The position numbers and the translations under genes are program-made. The notes beneath the pieces were generated by a model. It was given only the letters and a program-made list of their open reading frames with translations. It was not told where the DNA came from and searched no databases. Source: JOPF133 sp052144935 (GTDB lineage Bacteria > Acidobacteriota > Terriglobia > Bryobacterales > Bryobacteraceae). From it: a stretch of DNA of 43,330 nucleotides. The DNA lies in NCBI GenBank assembly GCA_052144935.1, contig JBKQPR010000008.1:1-43330 (forward strand), given 5' to 3'. This document shows, piece after piece, positions 25,502 to 32,985 of this stretch (position 1 is its first letter; every line of letters starts with the position of its first letter).

Positions 25502-27881
25502 GCTGGTTCCGATCCCGCTGCCGTTGCTGCTGCGGCGCGCCTTTCTCGAATACGAGCGCGAAGGGAAGATCTTCGACCTCCCGCAGAGCAAGTTCTTTCG
25601 CGGCCTGCCGGGTCTCGATCTCTCGGTTTCGTTTCACGGTCACCGCGCTTCCACGCCGCTGGGTCCGGCCGCCGGTCCTCACGGGCAGTTGGCGCAAAAC
25701 ATCGTGCTCTCCTGGCTGGGCGGCTCGCGGATCATCGAGCTGAAAACCATCCAGATTCTGGATGAGTTGCAGATCCCGCGGCCCTGCATCGATGCGGCCA
25801 ACGTCGGCTATAACGTGGAGTGGTCGCAGGAGCTGCGGCTCGAACAATCGCTGCGCGAATACGTGGGCGCGGCCATGTTTCTGGAAATCCTGAGGGCCTC
25901 CAGGCTGCTCGGCGAAGGCATTCCGGAGGACACCGTCTTCGACATGAGCGCCGGCTATAACCTGGAGGGCATCCGTTCCTCGCGGGTGCGGCAGTGGATC
26001 GCATCCATGAAGGATGCGCGAGCGGTGATAGACGAACTGCGCGCGGGCCTGACCGGCGAGCTGGCGCGCTATCGCGACCTGCCGTTTCCGGCGCGCATCA
26101 GCGACACTGTGAGCCTGTCCACGTTCCATGGATGCCCGGCCGGCGAAATTGAGGGCATCGCCGAATTTCTGCTGGGCGAGATGGATTGCCACGTCTGCAT
26201 CAAGCTGAATCCGACGTTGCTGGGGCGGGCGGAGATCGAGCATCTGCTGCACGAGGTTCTCGGATATCGCGACATTCAGCTTCATCCACCCGCCTTCGAG
26301 AACGATTTGCAGTGGGACGAGGCCGTGGATCTGATCCCGCGCCTGCATCGGCGGGCGGCGGCGCTCGGCAAAGGTCTCTCGGTGAAGTTCTGCAACACGC
26401 TGGTGGTGAAGAACCACAAACGGATTTTGAGCGGCGACCTGATGTACATGTCCGGCGCGCCGCTGCACGTCATCGCCATTCGCCTGGTGAAGAAATTCCG
26501 CCAGCGGGTGCCGGAGCCGATTCCCATCTCGTTCTCCGGGGGCATCGACGCGCACAACATCGCGGATGCGGTGGCCATGAACTTCGTCCCCGTCACCACC
26601 TGCACGGACCTGTTGCGTCCGGGAGGCTATGGCCGGCTGGTCCGATACCTGGACAACCTGGGAGAGCGGATGCGCGGGCTGGGCGTGACGCGCATTGCGG
26701 ATTTCGTCCTGCGTTACCGGGGACAGGCGCAGGCGGCGGGCGGGGATGTGCATGCCGCGGGTCTGCTCAACACTCCCATCCTCGCCGCCGAAGCCACCGC
26801 CAATTCGCGGTACGCGTGGGAGCGCAATCGGGGTGTGCCGCGCAAAATCGGCTCCAGGCTGTGGCTGTACGACTGCATCAATTGCGATAAGTGCGTGCCG
26901 GTGTGTCCCAACGATGCCAACTTTGTCTACGAGACCCCGGCTGTCGCCATCGAGTACGACAATTTCGAGTTGCCGCCCGGCGGGGCCCAGGGGGCGCTCC
27001 GCCGCGTACCCGGCGGCGTGCTGCGCGTCGTCAAGGCGCACCAGTTGGCGAATTACGCGGACGTGTGCAACGAGTGCGGCAACTGCGACATCTTCTGTCC
27101 GGAGGACGGCGGACCCCAGCACCAGAAACCGCGGTTCTTCAGCAGCCTCGAAACATATCGGAAACAGGCCGGCGAGAACGGCTTCTTCATCGACTGGGAG
27201 ACCCGCGTGCCGGGGCGGGAACTCTCGATTTACGGCACGATCGCGGGGAGACAGTATGCCTTGACGCTCAGCCCACCGGTGGATCGCGCCTGGTTCGACA
27301 CGGAAGCAGCCGAAGCTGTGGTGTGCCTCAGCGACCACCAGGTGCTGAATTGGAGACTCAAGGGCCGCGCCGCCGAAACCGGCAGCGTGCTCGATCTGCT
27401 GCCGTATCTCAAACTCAAGTTGCTGGCCGAGTCGATCGGCGATCCGCGCCACGTGCACTTTGCCAATGTGGCCGGCCTGGGCGGCCCCCGGCCGTGCGGC
27501 CCCGGCGCCGCGCCCCAGCCGCGCGACGGCGGCACCGTACCCCTGCCGCGTGACGGCGGCACCGTACCCCGGCCGTGCGGCCCCGGCGCCGCGCCCCAGC
27601 CGCGCGACGGCAGCACCGTACCCCTGCCGCGTGACGGCGGCACCGTACCCCTGCCGTGCGGCCCCGGCGCCGCGCCCCAGCCGCGCGACGGCGGCACCGT
27701 ACCCGTGCCGCGCGACGGCGGCGCCGCGCCCCAGCCGCGCGACGGCGGCGCCGTACCCCTGCCGCCCGACGGCGGCACCGTACCCCTGCCGCGCGGCCCA
27801 GGCGTGCCGCCTCAGCCGCTCGGTGCCCACACCGATTGCTACCCTCAGGAGGACACGCATGGCAACGCCATCGGCGGTTGA
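25494..27881 (+). CDS. ygfK: YgfK-like reductase subunit, short form with repeat tail
   Basis: An iron-sulfur oxidoreductase of 828 residues. Residues ~1-400 match the dihydroorotate-dehydrogenase-like N-terminal domain of E. coli YgfK (AAGPHGQLAQNIV, IELKTIQILD, STFHGCP, KLNPTLLGRAEIE, DLLRPGGYGRL). At ~460-550 two 4Fe-4S motifs follow (CINCDKCVPVCPNDANF, CNECGNCDIFCPEDGG). The GltD-like FAD/NAD(P) module that separates these parts in E. coli YgfK (about 1030 residues) is absent; no GxGPAG motif is found. After residue ~695 the protein becomes nonapeptide repeats. The ATG at 25494 overlaps ygeY by 8 bases; an upstream in-frame extension lies in repeat DNA. Likely role: reductive step on urate or a product. 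Confidence 0.88.
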   Translation: MAELVPIPLPLLLRRAFLEYEREGKIFDLPQSKFFRGLPGLDLSVSFHGHRASTPLGPAAGPHGQLAQNIVLSWLGGSRIIELKTIQILDELQIPRPCIDAANVGYNVEWSQELRLEQSLREYVGAAMFLEILRASRLLGEGIPEDTVFDMSAGYNLEGIRSSRVRQWIASMKDARAVIDELRAGLTGELARYRDLPFPARISDTVSLSTFHGCPAGEIEGIAEFLLGEMDCHVCIKLNPTLLGRAEIEHLLHEVLGYRDIQLHPPAFENDLQWDEAVDLIPRLHRRAAALGKGLSVKFCNTLVVKNHKRILSGDLMYMSGAPLHVIAIRLVKKFRQRVPEPIPISFSGGIDAHNIADAVAMNFVPVTTCTDLLRPGGYGRLVRYLDNLGERMRGLGVTRIADFVLRYRGQAQAAGGDVHAAGLLNTPILAAEATANSRYAWERNRGVPRKIGSRLWLYDCINCDKCVPVCPNDANFVYETPAVAIEYDNFELPPGGAQGALRRVPGGVLRVVKAHQLANYADVCNECGNCDIFCPEDGGPQHQKPRFFSSLETYRKQAGENGFFIDWETRVPGRELSIYGTIAGRQYALTLSPPVDRAWFDTEAAEAVVCLSDHQVLNWRLKGRAAETGSVLDLLPYLKLKLLAESIGDPRHVHFANVAGLGGPRPCGPGAAPQPRDGGTVPLPRDGGTVPRPCGPGAAPQPRDGSTVPLPRDGGTVPLPCGPGAAPQPRDGGTVPVPRDGGAAPQPRDGGAVPLPPDGGTVPLPRGPGVPPQPLGAHTDCYPQEDTHGNAIGG
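27491..27817 (+). repeat. 27-bp/81-bp coding minisatellite in ygfK
   Basis: About 12 copies of a 27-bp unit encode nonapeptides such as PQPRDGGTV, PLPRDGGTV and PRPCGPGAA. Higher-order 81-bp units (three nonapeptides) start at 27491, 27572 and 27653, exactly 81 bases apart, and later units are more irregular. The reading frame is kept throughout, ending near PQPLGAHTD. The tract is over 75 percent GC by eye and lies just before the ygeW start. Confidence 0.92.
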
Positions 27882-28896
27882 ATTAGAGAAGGCGCTGTTC
27901 AGAGGCCGGGACTGGATCACCACCCAGGAATGGACGGACGCGGAACTCGATGTGATGCTCGAGGTGGCCGCGGACTTGAAGCGGAAATTCAAGGGGCGCA
28001 TCCCCCACCGCTACCTGCCCGACCAGACCATCTTCCTGATGTTCTTCGACAAGTCCACGCGCACCCGCAACTCGTTCGAAGCGGGAATGACGCAGCTTGG
28101 CGGCCACGCGCACTTCCTCACCGCCGACGTGATGCAGGTCTCGCACGGAGAGAGCGCCAAGGACACCGGAATCATTCTGTCCAGCTACGGGCACGCCATC
28201 GCCATCCGCCACGACCTGATTCCCGGGGAAGGCAACGCCTACATGCGCGAAGTGGCCCGCTGGGCGGACGCGCCGGTCATCAACATGCAATGCGATGTGG
28301 ACCATCCCTGCCAGACGCTGGCGGACCTGATGACCATCCGGGAGAAGCGCGGCCGGGATCTTCGCGGGCTGAAGATCGCCGTGACCTGGGCCTGCGCGCC
28401 CAGCTATGCCAAGCCGCTTTCGGTGCCGCAGGGGCTGATCATGTTGATGCCGCGGTTCGGCATGGACGTGGTGCTGGCGCATCCGCCGGAGTACGGGCTG
28501 ATGCCGGAGACCATGCAAGCGGCCCAGGACAACGCGCGGCACGGAGGCGGCACGTTCCGCGTGGTGGACAGCATGGACGAGGCCTTCCGCGACGCCGACG
28601 TGGTGATCCCCAAAAGCTGGGGCTGCCTCGACACCATGGGCAGCCGGCCGGAGGAATCGCTGCGCATCGCCCGGCAGTACACGCATTGGATCTGCGACGC
28701 CGGGAGGATGGCGCGGGCCAGGCCCGATTGCCTCTACATGCACCCGCTGCCGGCCGATCGCGGCAACGAGGTCAGCGATGACGTCATCGATGGACCGCAA
28801 TCGGTGGTGTATGCCGAAGCGGAGAACCGCCTGCACACTGCCAAAGCGATCATGGCGCTCACCATGGCCGATCGCGAGATTGAGTATGAGGTGTGA
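27859..28896 (+). CDS. ygeW: YgeW-type knotted carbamoyltransferase
   Basis: A carbamoyltransferase of 345 residues, cytoplasmic. Carbamoyl-phosphate binding is shown by STRTR (66-70), RHDLIPGEGNAYM, HPCQTLADLM (149-158) and HPLPADRGNEV; the pattern WACAPSYAKPLSVPQG and PKSWGCLDTMG is that of the YgeW knotted group rather than ornithine or aspartate transcarbamylase. The ATG at 27859 has AGGAGG 7 bases upstream and overlaps the ygfK end by 23 bases. In the operon it probably releases carbamoyl phosphate from a ureido intermediate, to be used by the carbamate kinase downstream to make ATP. The exact ureido substrate is inferred, not shown. Confidence 0.94.
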   Translation: MATPSAVELEKALFRGRDWITTQEWTDAELDVMLEVAADLKRKFKGRIPHRYLPDQTIFLMFFDKSTRTRNSFEAGMTQLGGHAHFLTADVMQVSHGESAKDTGIILSSYGHAIAIRHDLIPGEGNAYMREVARWADAPVINMQCDVDHPCQTLADLMTIREKRGRDLRGLKIAVTWACAPSYAKPLSVPQGLIMLMPRFGMDVVLAHPPEYGLMPETMQAAQDNARHGGGTFRVVDSMDEAFRDADVVIPKSWGCLDTMGSRPEESLRIARQYTHWICDAGRMARARPDCLYMHPLPADRGNEVSDDVIDGPQSVVYAEAENRLHTAKAIMALTMADREIEYEV

Positions 28897-28905
28897 GGGC
28901 GCGGA

Positions 28906-29005
28906 TTTCACCGCAGAGGCGCAGAGAGCACAGAGGAAGCGCGGAGAAGACCATAGAAGGGTTTCTCTGCGAAGCCTCTGCGTCCTCTGCGCCTCTGCGG
29001 TGAAA
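28906..29005. repeat. Imperfect palindromic repeat inside the operon
   Basis: The outer 21 bases of each arm are exact inverted copies (TTTCACCGCAGAGGCGCAGAG from 28906, complement ending at 29005); the inner arms are diverged but still pair. It is related to the hairpin at 6666-6769. It fills the 135-bp gap between ygeW and the carbamate kinase gene and may act as an mRNA stability or attenuation hairpin. Confidence 0.85.
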
Positions 29006-29031
29006 CGGCGCCCGCGCGGAGGGTTGGGCGC

Positions 29032-29982
29032 GTGCCGGACACACTCGTAATCGCCCTCGGTGGCAATGCGATCACACGGCCCGGCGAGCCGGGAACGATC
29101 CCGCAGCAGTTCGAGCACACCGCCGAGACGCTGGACCACCTCAAGGCGCTCTTCCGCAGCGGCTGCGGCCTGGTCATCACGCACGGCAACGGACCGCAGA
29201 TCGGCAATATCCTGATCCGCGTGGAAGAGGGCGAGCGGCGTGTGCCGCGCCTGCCGCTGGACACCTGCGTCTCCGATTCGCAGGGCGGAATGGGCTACAT
29301 GATCCAGCGGCTGGCTTGCGAGATGTTCCGCCGGGAAGGCATCCGGCGCAGCGTGGCCACGGTGATTACGCAGGTGCTGGTGGATTCAGGCGACCCGGAT
29401 TTCACTCACCCCAGCAAGCCGATCGGCGAGTTTTACGGCCGCGAGCAGGCCGCTCGGATGCAGGCCGAGCGGCCCCACTGGGCGATCCGCGAGATCGAGC
29501 CGGGCCGTTTTCGCCGCGTGGTCCCTTCTCCGCGCCCGATCGCCATTCTGGAACAGGAGGCCATCGCCGGCCTGGTGAATGCCGGAGTGGTGGTGGTCGC
29601 CTGCGGCGGCGGCGGCATTCCGGTGACCTGGCAGGGCGAGCGGCTCGCCGGGGTAGAGGGAGTGGTCGATAAAGACTTTGCCTCCAGCCTGCTGGCGGCC
29701 AACATCGGCGCGCACAAATTGGTGATCGTGACCTCGGTGGAGCAGGCCGCTATCCACTTCGGCAGACCGGACCGGCAATGGCTCGGGCGCATCACCATCG
29801 GCGAAGCCCGTGACTGGTTGGCGGCAGGCGAGTTTCCGCCCGGATCGATGGGGCCCAAGATCGAAGCCGGCATCCAGTTCGTCGAGCGCAGCGGCGGAGA
29901 GTGCATCATCACTTCCACCGAGCACGTCGCACGGGCCGTGGAGGGCCGCGGCGGGACACACATTGTACAGGCGTGGCCATGA
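29032..29982 (+). CDS. arcC: Carbamate kinase
   Basis: Carbamate kinase transfers phosphate from carbamoyl phosphate to ADP, giving ATP, ammonia and CO2. The protein has 316 residues, the family length. Motifs are VIALGGNAITRPGEPGT at the N terminus, THGNGPQIGN, SDSQGGMGYMIQ, CGGGGIPV, VVDKDFASSLLAANI and GSMGPKIEAGIQFV. The start is GTG at 29032 with GGAGGG upstream, after the palindromic repeat. Its stop overlaps the ssnA ATG (ATGA). Being next to ygeW it is the counterpart of E. coli YqeA in the purine region rather than of the arginine deiminase pathway; no arcA is present. Confidence 0.96.
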   Translation: MPDTLVIALGGNAITRPGEPGTIPQQFEHTAETLDHLKALFRSGCGLVITHGNGPQIGNILIRVEEGERRVPRLPLDTCVSDSQGGMGYMIQRLACEMFRREGIRRSVATVITQVLVDSGDPDFTHPSKPIGEFYGREQAARMQAERPHWAIREIEPGRFRRVVPSPRPIAILEQEAIAGLVNAGVVVVACGGGGIPVTWQGERLAGVEGVVDKDFASSLLAANIGAHKLVIVTSVEQAAIHFGRPDRQWLGRITIGEARDWLAAGEFPPGSMGPKIEAGIQFVERSGGECIITSTEHVARAVEGRGGTHIVQAWP

Positions 29983-31295
29983 TCCTCACCAATGCGCGCA
30001 TCCTGACCTTCGACGGCGCCAATCGCGTACTCGACTCCGGCAGCGTCGAGATCCGTGAAGATGGAACCATTGGCGCGGTAAGCCAGGCCGGGCAGCCGGA
30101 TCCGCCCGATGGCCAGGCCGTGGATGCCCGCGGCCGGCTGTTGATGCCCGCCCTGATCAACTGTCATACCCATCTCTACAGCACGCTGGCCCGTGGGATG
30201 CCCCTGCCCGGCCGGCCGCCGAAGAACTTCCTGGAAATCCTGCGCAAGCTCTGGTGGCGCCTGGATTGCGCTTTGAACGAGGATGACGTCTACTACAGCG
30301 CGCTGGTGGGACTCATCGATTCGGCGAAATGCGGTGTGGGCACCTTGATCGATCATCACTCCAGCCCCAATGCCTGCGCGGGAAGCTTGGACCGTATCGA
30401 GCAGGCCTTCCGCGAAGCCGGTCTGCGCGGCGCGCTGAGCTACGAAACCTCCGACCGCCACGGCGCGCGTAAGGCGGCGGATGCGATTCGTGAAAATGTC
30501 CGCTTCATCGAACGGGTCCGCAACCGCGGCCATGACGGCCTGATCGCCGCCGGTTTCGGCCTGCACGCCTCGTTTACGCTCAGTGATCGCACGCTGCGAA
30601 GTTGCATTGAGGCCAACCAATCGCTCCGCGCCGGCTTCCACATCCACGTGGCGGAGGACCGGTGCGATTCCGGGGCCGTGCGGCGGCTCGGCGAATTCGG
30701 CGTGCTCGACGCCCAGACCTTGGCCGCGCACTGCCTGCACGTCACCGGAAGGGATATCGCCAGCCTGGCGCGGCGCCAGGTCAACGTCGTCCACAATCCG
30801 CAATCCAACTGCAACAACGCTGTCGGTATCGCCAAACTGATCGAGATGATGCGGCGCGGCGTGTTGGTCGGGCTGGGATCCGACGGCTACACCGCGCGGA
30901 TGTGGGACGAATTCAAGACCGCGTTTCACCTGCAGAAACAGCGCCTGGCCAACCCGCGCGTGGGCTCCGCCGAGGCCTATGCCGCCGCCTTTTTGAACAA
31001 CCGCGCCATCGTGCGCAAGATATGGGGCATGGACATCGGCCGCATCGAGACCGGCGCGAAGGCCGACCTCATCCTGGTAGATTATTTTCCGCCCACCCCC
31101 CTCAGCCGCGACAACCTCTTCGGCCACCTGCTGTTCGGCATTTCGAACGCGCCCATCGACTCGCTCATGGTAAACGGACGATTCGTCGTGCGGAATCGGC
31201 AATGCGTCACGGTTGACGAGCGCATGGTTGCCGAAAAGGCCGCTTTGCAAGCTCGATCCCTATGGAGGAGATTCGAAGATTTATGCCGACCTTGA
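29979..31295 (+). CDS. ssnA: SsnA-type aminohydrolase
   Basis: A metal-dependent amidohydrolase of 438 residues. It aligns by eye with E. coli SsnA along its length: NCHTHLYSTLARGM (metal HxH), LKKLWWRLD-like LRKLWWRLDCAL, GTLIDHHSSPNACAGSL, SYETSDRHGA, FHIHVAEDRCDSG, AAHCLH, NPQSNCNN and GLGSDGYTARMWDEFK (metal Asp). It ends in SLWRRFEDLCRP, as SsnA does with a SMWRRMDA tail. SsnA belongs to the urate/purine gene set, where it is thought to hydrolyse a ring-opened or reduced purine product. It overlaps the carbamate kinase by ATGA and the next gene by 13 bases. Confidence 0.93.
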   Translation: MILTNARILTFDGANRVLDSGSVEIREDGTIGAVSQAGQPDPPDGQAVDARGRLLMPALINCHTHLYSTLARGMPLPGRPPKNFLEILRKLWWRLDCALNEDDVYYSALVGLIDSAKCGVGTLIDHHSSPNACAGSLDRIEQAFREAGLRGALSYETSDRHGARKAADAIRENVRFIERVRNRGHDGLIAAGFGLHASFTLSDRTLRSCIEANQSLRAGFHIHVAEDRCDSGAVRRLGEFGVLDAQTLAAHCLHVTGRDIASLARRQVNVVHNPQSNCNNAVGIAKLIEMMRRGVLVGLGSDGYTARMWDEFKTAFHLQKQRLANPRVGSAEAYAAAFLNNRAIVRKIWGMDIGRIETGAKADLILVDYFPPTPLSRDNLFGHLLFGISNAPIDSLMVNGRFVVRNRQCVTVDERMVAEKAALQARSLWRRFEDLCRP

Positions 31296-32617
31296 TTCCC
31301 GGACCGACATACGAAGAAATGCTGAATCCCGCGCCCTGGCCACGGCCCACCGGCGAGCTGGACCCCGCCAACCTGTTCGGCATCACCTGGAGGGACCCCG
31401 GCGGGGCGATCCGCTGCGAGACGCTGCCCCGCGAATTGACCGGCGTGCGTGCCAACATTCTGGTGCTCGCCGGCCGGCACTTTCCCTCCGGCAGCCATAA
31501 GGTCGGGCCCGCGTACGCTACCCTCATGGAGGGCGAGCTGGCGGGCGAAATCCGGCCGGGAGCGAACACCATCATCGGCCCATCCACCGGCAACTTCGGC
31601 ATCGGCACGGCCTACGTCTCGCGACTCAAGGGGTACTCCGCGGTTGTGATCATGCCCGAGCAGATGAGCGCGGAGCGCTACCAGCGGATCCGCCAGTATG
31701 GCGGCCAACTGGACCTCACGCCCGGATCGGAGAGCGATGTCATCCTGGTCCTGGAGCGCACCGAGGTATATAAGAAGGACCCCCGCAACAAGGTCCTGGC
31801 GCAGTTCGAATTGCTTCCGAATTACCGCTTCCACCGTTATGTCACGGGCCGGAGCGCGCTGGAGGCGGCGCGGCCGCATGGCAACGGCCGGGTGGCCGCA
31901 TTTGTGGCCGCTCCGGGATCGGCCGGCACGCTGGCCGCGGGGGATGAAATCAAGGCCCGGTTTCCCGAAGCGGTGGTCTGCGCGCTAGAGCCCAAAGAGT
32001 GCTCGACCCTGTTCAACTGCGGGCGCGGCACACATCGCATCGAAGGCATCGGCGACAAAATGGTCACGCTCATTCACAACGTCCTGACCACCGACTACGT
32101 GGCCTTGTTCCACGACGACGACTGCGTGATGGGCCTGGAACTCCTGGAGCGCCGCCAGCCCCTGCTGGAACGAATTCTCGGACTGCCCGAGGCGTCCTTG
32201 CACCGCCTGCGGGGCCTGTTCGGCATTTCAGGAATCTGCAACATCCTCGGTGCGATCCGCATGGCCGGTTTCCTCGGACTCGGCCCTGCGGACAACGTGG
32301 TGACGATCGCCACCGACGGGTTCGACCGGTATCCGTCGGTGTTGGCCAACCTGGCGGAACGCATGGGGCCGATCCCGGATGAGCAAGCCGGCCACTGGTT
32401 CGAGATGATTTTCCGGGGCGGAGTTGCCGGCGGGATTCTCGACGTGCGTGCCCCGCAACAGAAGGACCGGCTTTTCGGGTATAAGGAAGAGGTCTGGAAA
32501 TCCTTCCATTACTCGCAGGCCTACCTGGACAGCATGAAGTCGCCATCGTTCTGGGACTCCGAGTTCGACAAGATTCGCGGCATCGATTCGGCACTTCTCC
32601 AGACGCGGGTTGGCTGA
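31283..32617 (+). CDS. PLP-dependent lyase, cysteine synthase-like
   Basis: A second fold-type II PLP enzyme, 444 residues, last gene of the operon. The PLP lysine is in GSHKVGPAYA (K73), the phosphate-binding loop in PSTGNFGIGTAYVSRL, and AAPGSAGTLAAG forms the cofactor phosphate loop; the region GIGDKMVTLIHNV follows. It differs from the first PLP gene (no zinc-ribbon N terminus) and from E. coli YgeX in length and motifs, but by position it may play the YgeX role, deaminating a 2,3-diaminopropionate-like product. The ATG at 31283 is preferred for the GGAGGAG at 31264-31270 (12 bases upstream); an ATG at 31262 has no such site. Confidence 0.85.
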   Translation: MPTLIPGPTYEEMLNPAPWPRPTGELDPANLFGITWRDPGGAIRCETLPRELTGVRANILVLAGRHFPSGSHKVGPAYATLMEGELAGEIRPGANTIIGPSTGNFGIGTAYVSRLKGYSAVVIMPEQMSAERYQRIRQYGGQLDLTPGSESDVILVLERTEVYKKDPRNKVLAQFELLPNYRFHRYVTGRSALEAARPHGNGRVAAFVAAPGSAGTLAAGDEIKARFPEAVVCALEPKECSTLFNCGRGTHRIEGIGDKMVTLIHNVLTTDYVALFHDDDCVMGLELLERRQPLLERILGLPEASLHRLRGLFGISGICNILGAIRMAGFLGLGPADNVVTIATDGFDRYPSVLANLAERMGPIPDEQAGHWFEMIFRGGVAGGILDVRAPQQKDRLFGYKEEVWKSFHYSQAYLDSMKSPSFWDSEFDKIRGIDSALLQTRVG

Positions 32618-32644
32618 CCGGCACGAGGCGGGGTGATGTTCTAA

Positions 32645-32804
32645 AATCGGTGAGTTGAAACATAAAATCCTCGGGGAAGTGATTGCTGTTGCGCTTCACC
32701 GCTCTGTTGAGGGCCTTGGTTTCTACCTGGTAGATCTCGGCCAAGTCGCTGTCAATCACGACCCTGTGGCCACGGATTATATATATAGATTCGGCGAGCG
32801 ACAA
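32645..32804 (-). pseudogene. ORF6N-domain protein, N-terminal fragment
   Basis: From a TTG at 32804 the minus strand encodes MSLAESIYIIRGHRVVIDSD, then LAEIYQVETKALNRAVKRN, then FPEDFMFQLT, the start of ORF6N (KilA-N-related) DNA-binding proteins that are common in phages and mobile islands. After this ~53-residue fragment the frame runs into sequence antisense to the preceding PLP gene, with no further similarity, so the gene is truncated. Full-length family members are usually 150-300 residues. It sits at the junction between the purine operon and the defence operon. Confidence 0.75.
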
Positions 32805-32985
32805 GCTCCGCTGATACCGCCGGGTGTTCGGCGGGCGGGATTCTTTTCACCATTGGTTCTAAAGGGTCAAGGCCGGTTAAGGCCAATGATAACGCCCGGC
32901 GCCATTGCTCTTCGACCGCGGCTCCTTGGCGCCGTTCGGTGGCATTGGCGGGGCGGGGAACCAGCCCACTGACAAGCGCCAGCCC
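32805..32985. other. Intergenic remainder beside the ORF6N fragment
   Basis: Between the ORF6N fragment and the helicase gene (181 bases) I see no gene. The TA-rich run TATATATA at 32779-32786, unusual in this GC-rich DNA, lies within the fragment. Confidence 0.4.

Noticed and set aside
27491..27817. CRISPR array
   Set aside because: The 27-bp units are contiguous, without spacers, and stay in frame with ygfK; they form a coding minisatellite.
25239..28001. 920-codon minus-strand frame opposite ygfK
   Set aside because: It is a shadow of ygfK; the repeated GYGAAVAR text is the antisense of the 27-bp minisatellite.
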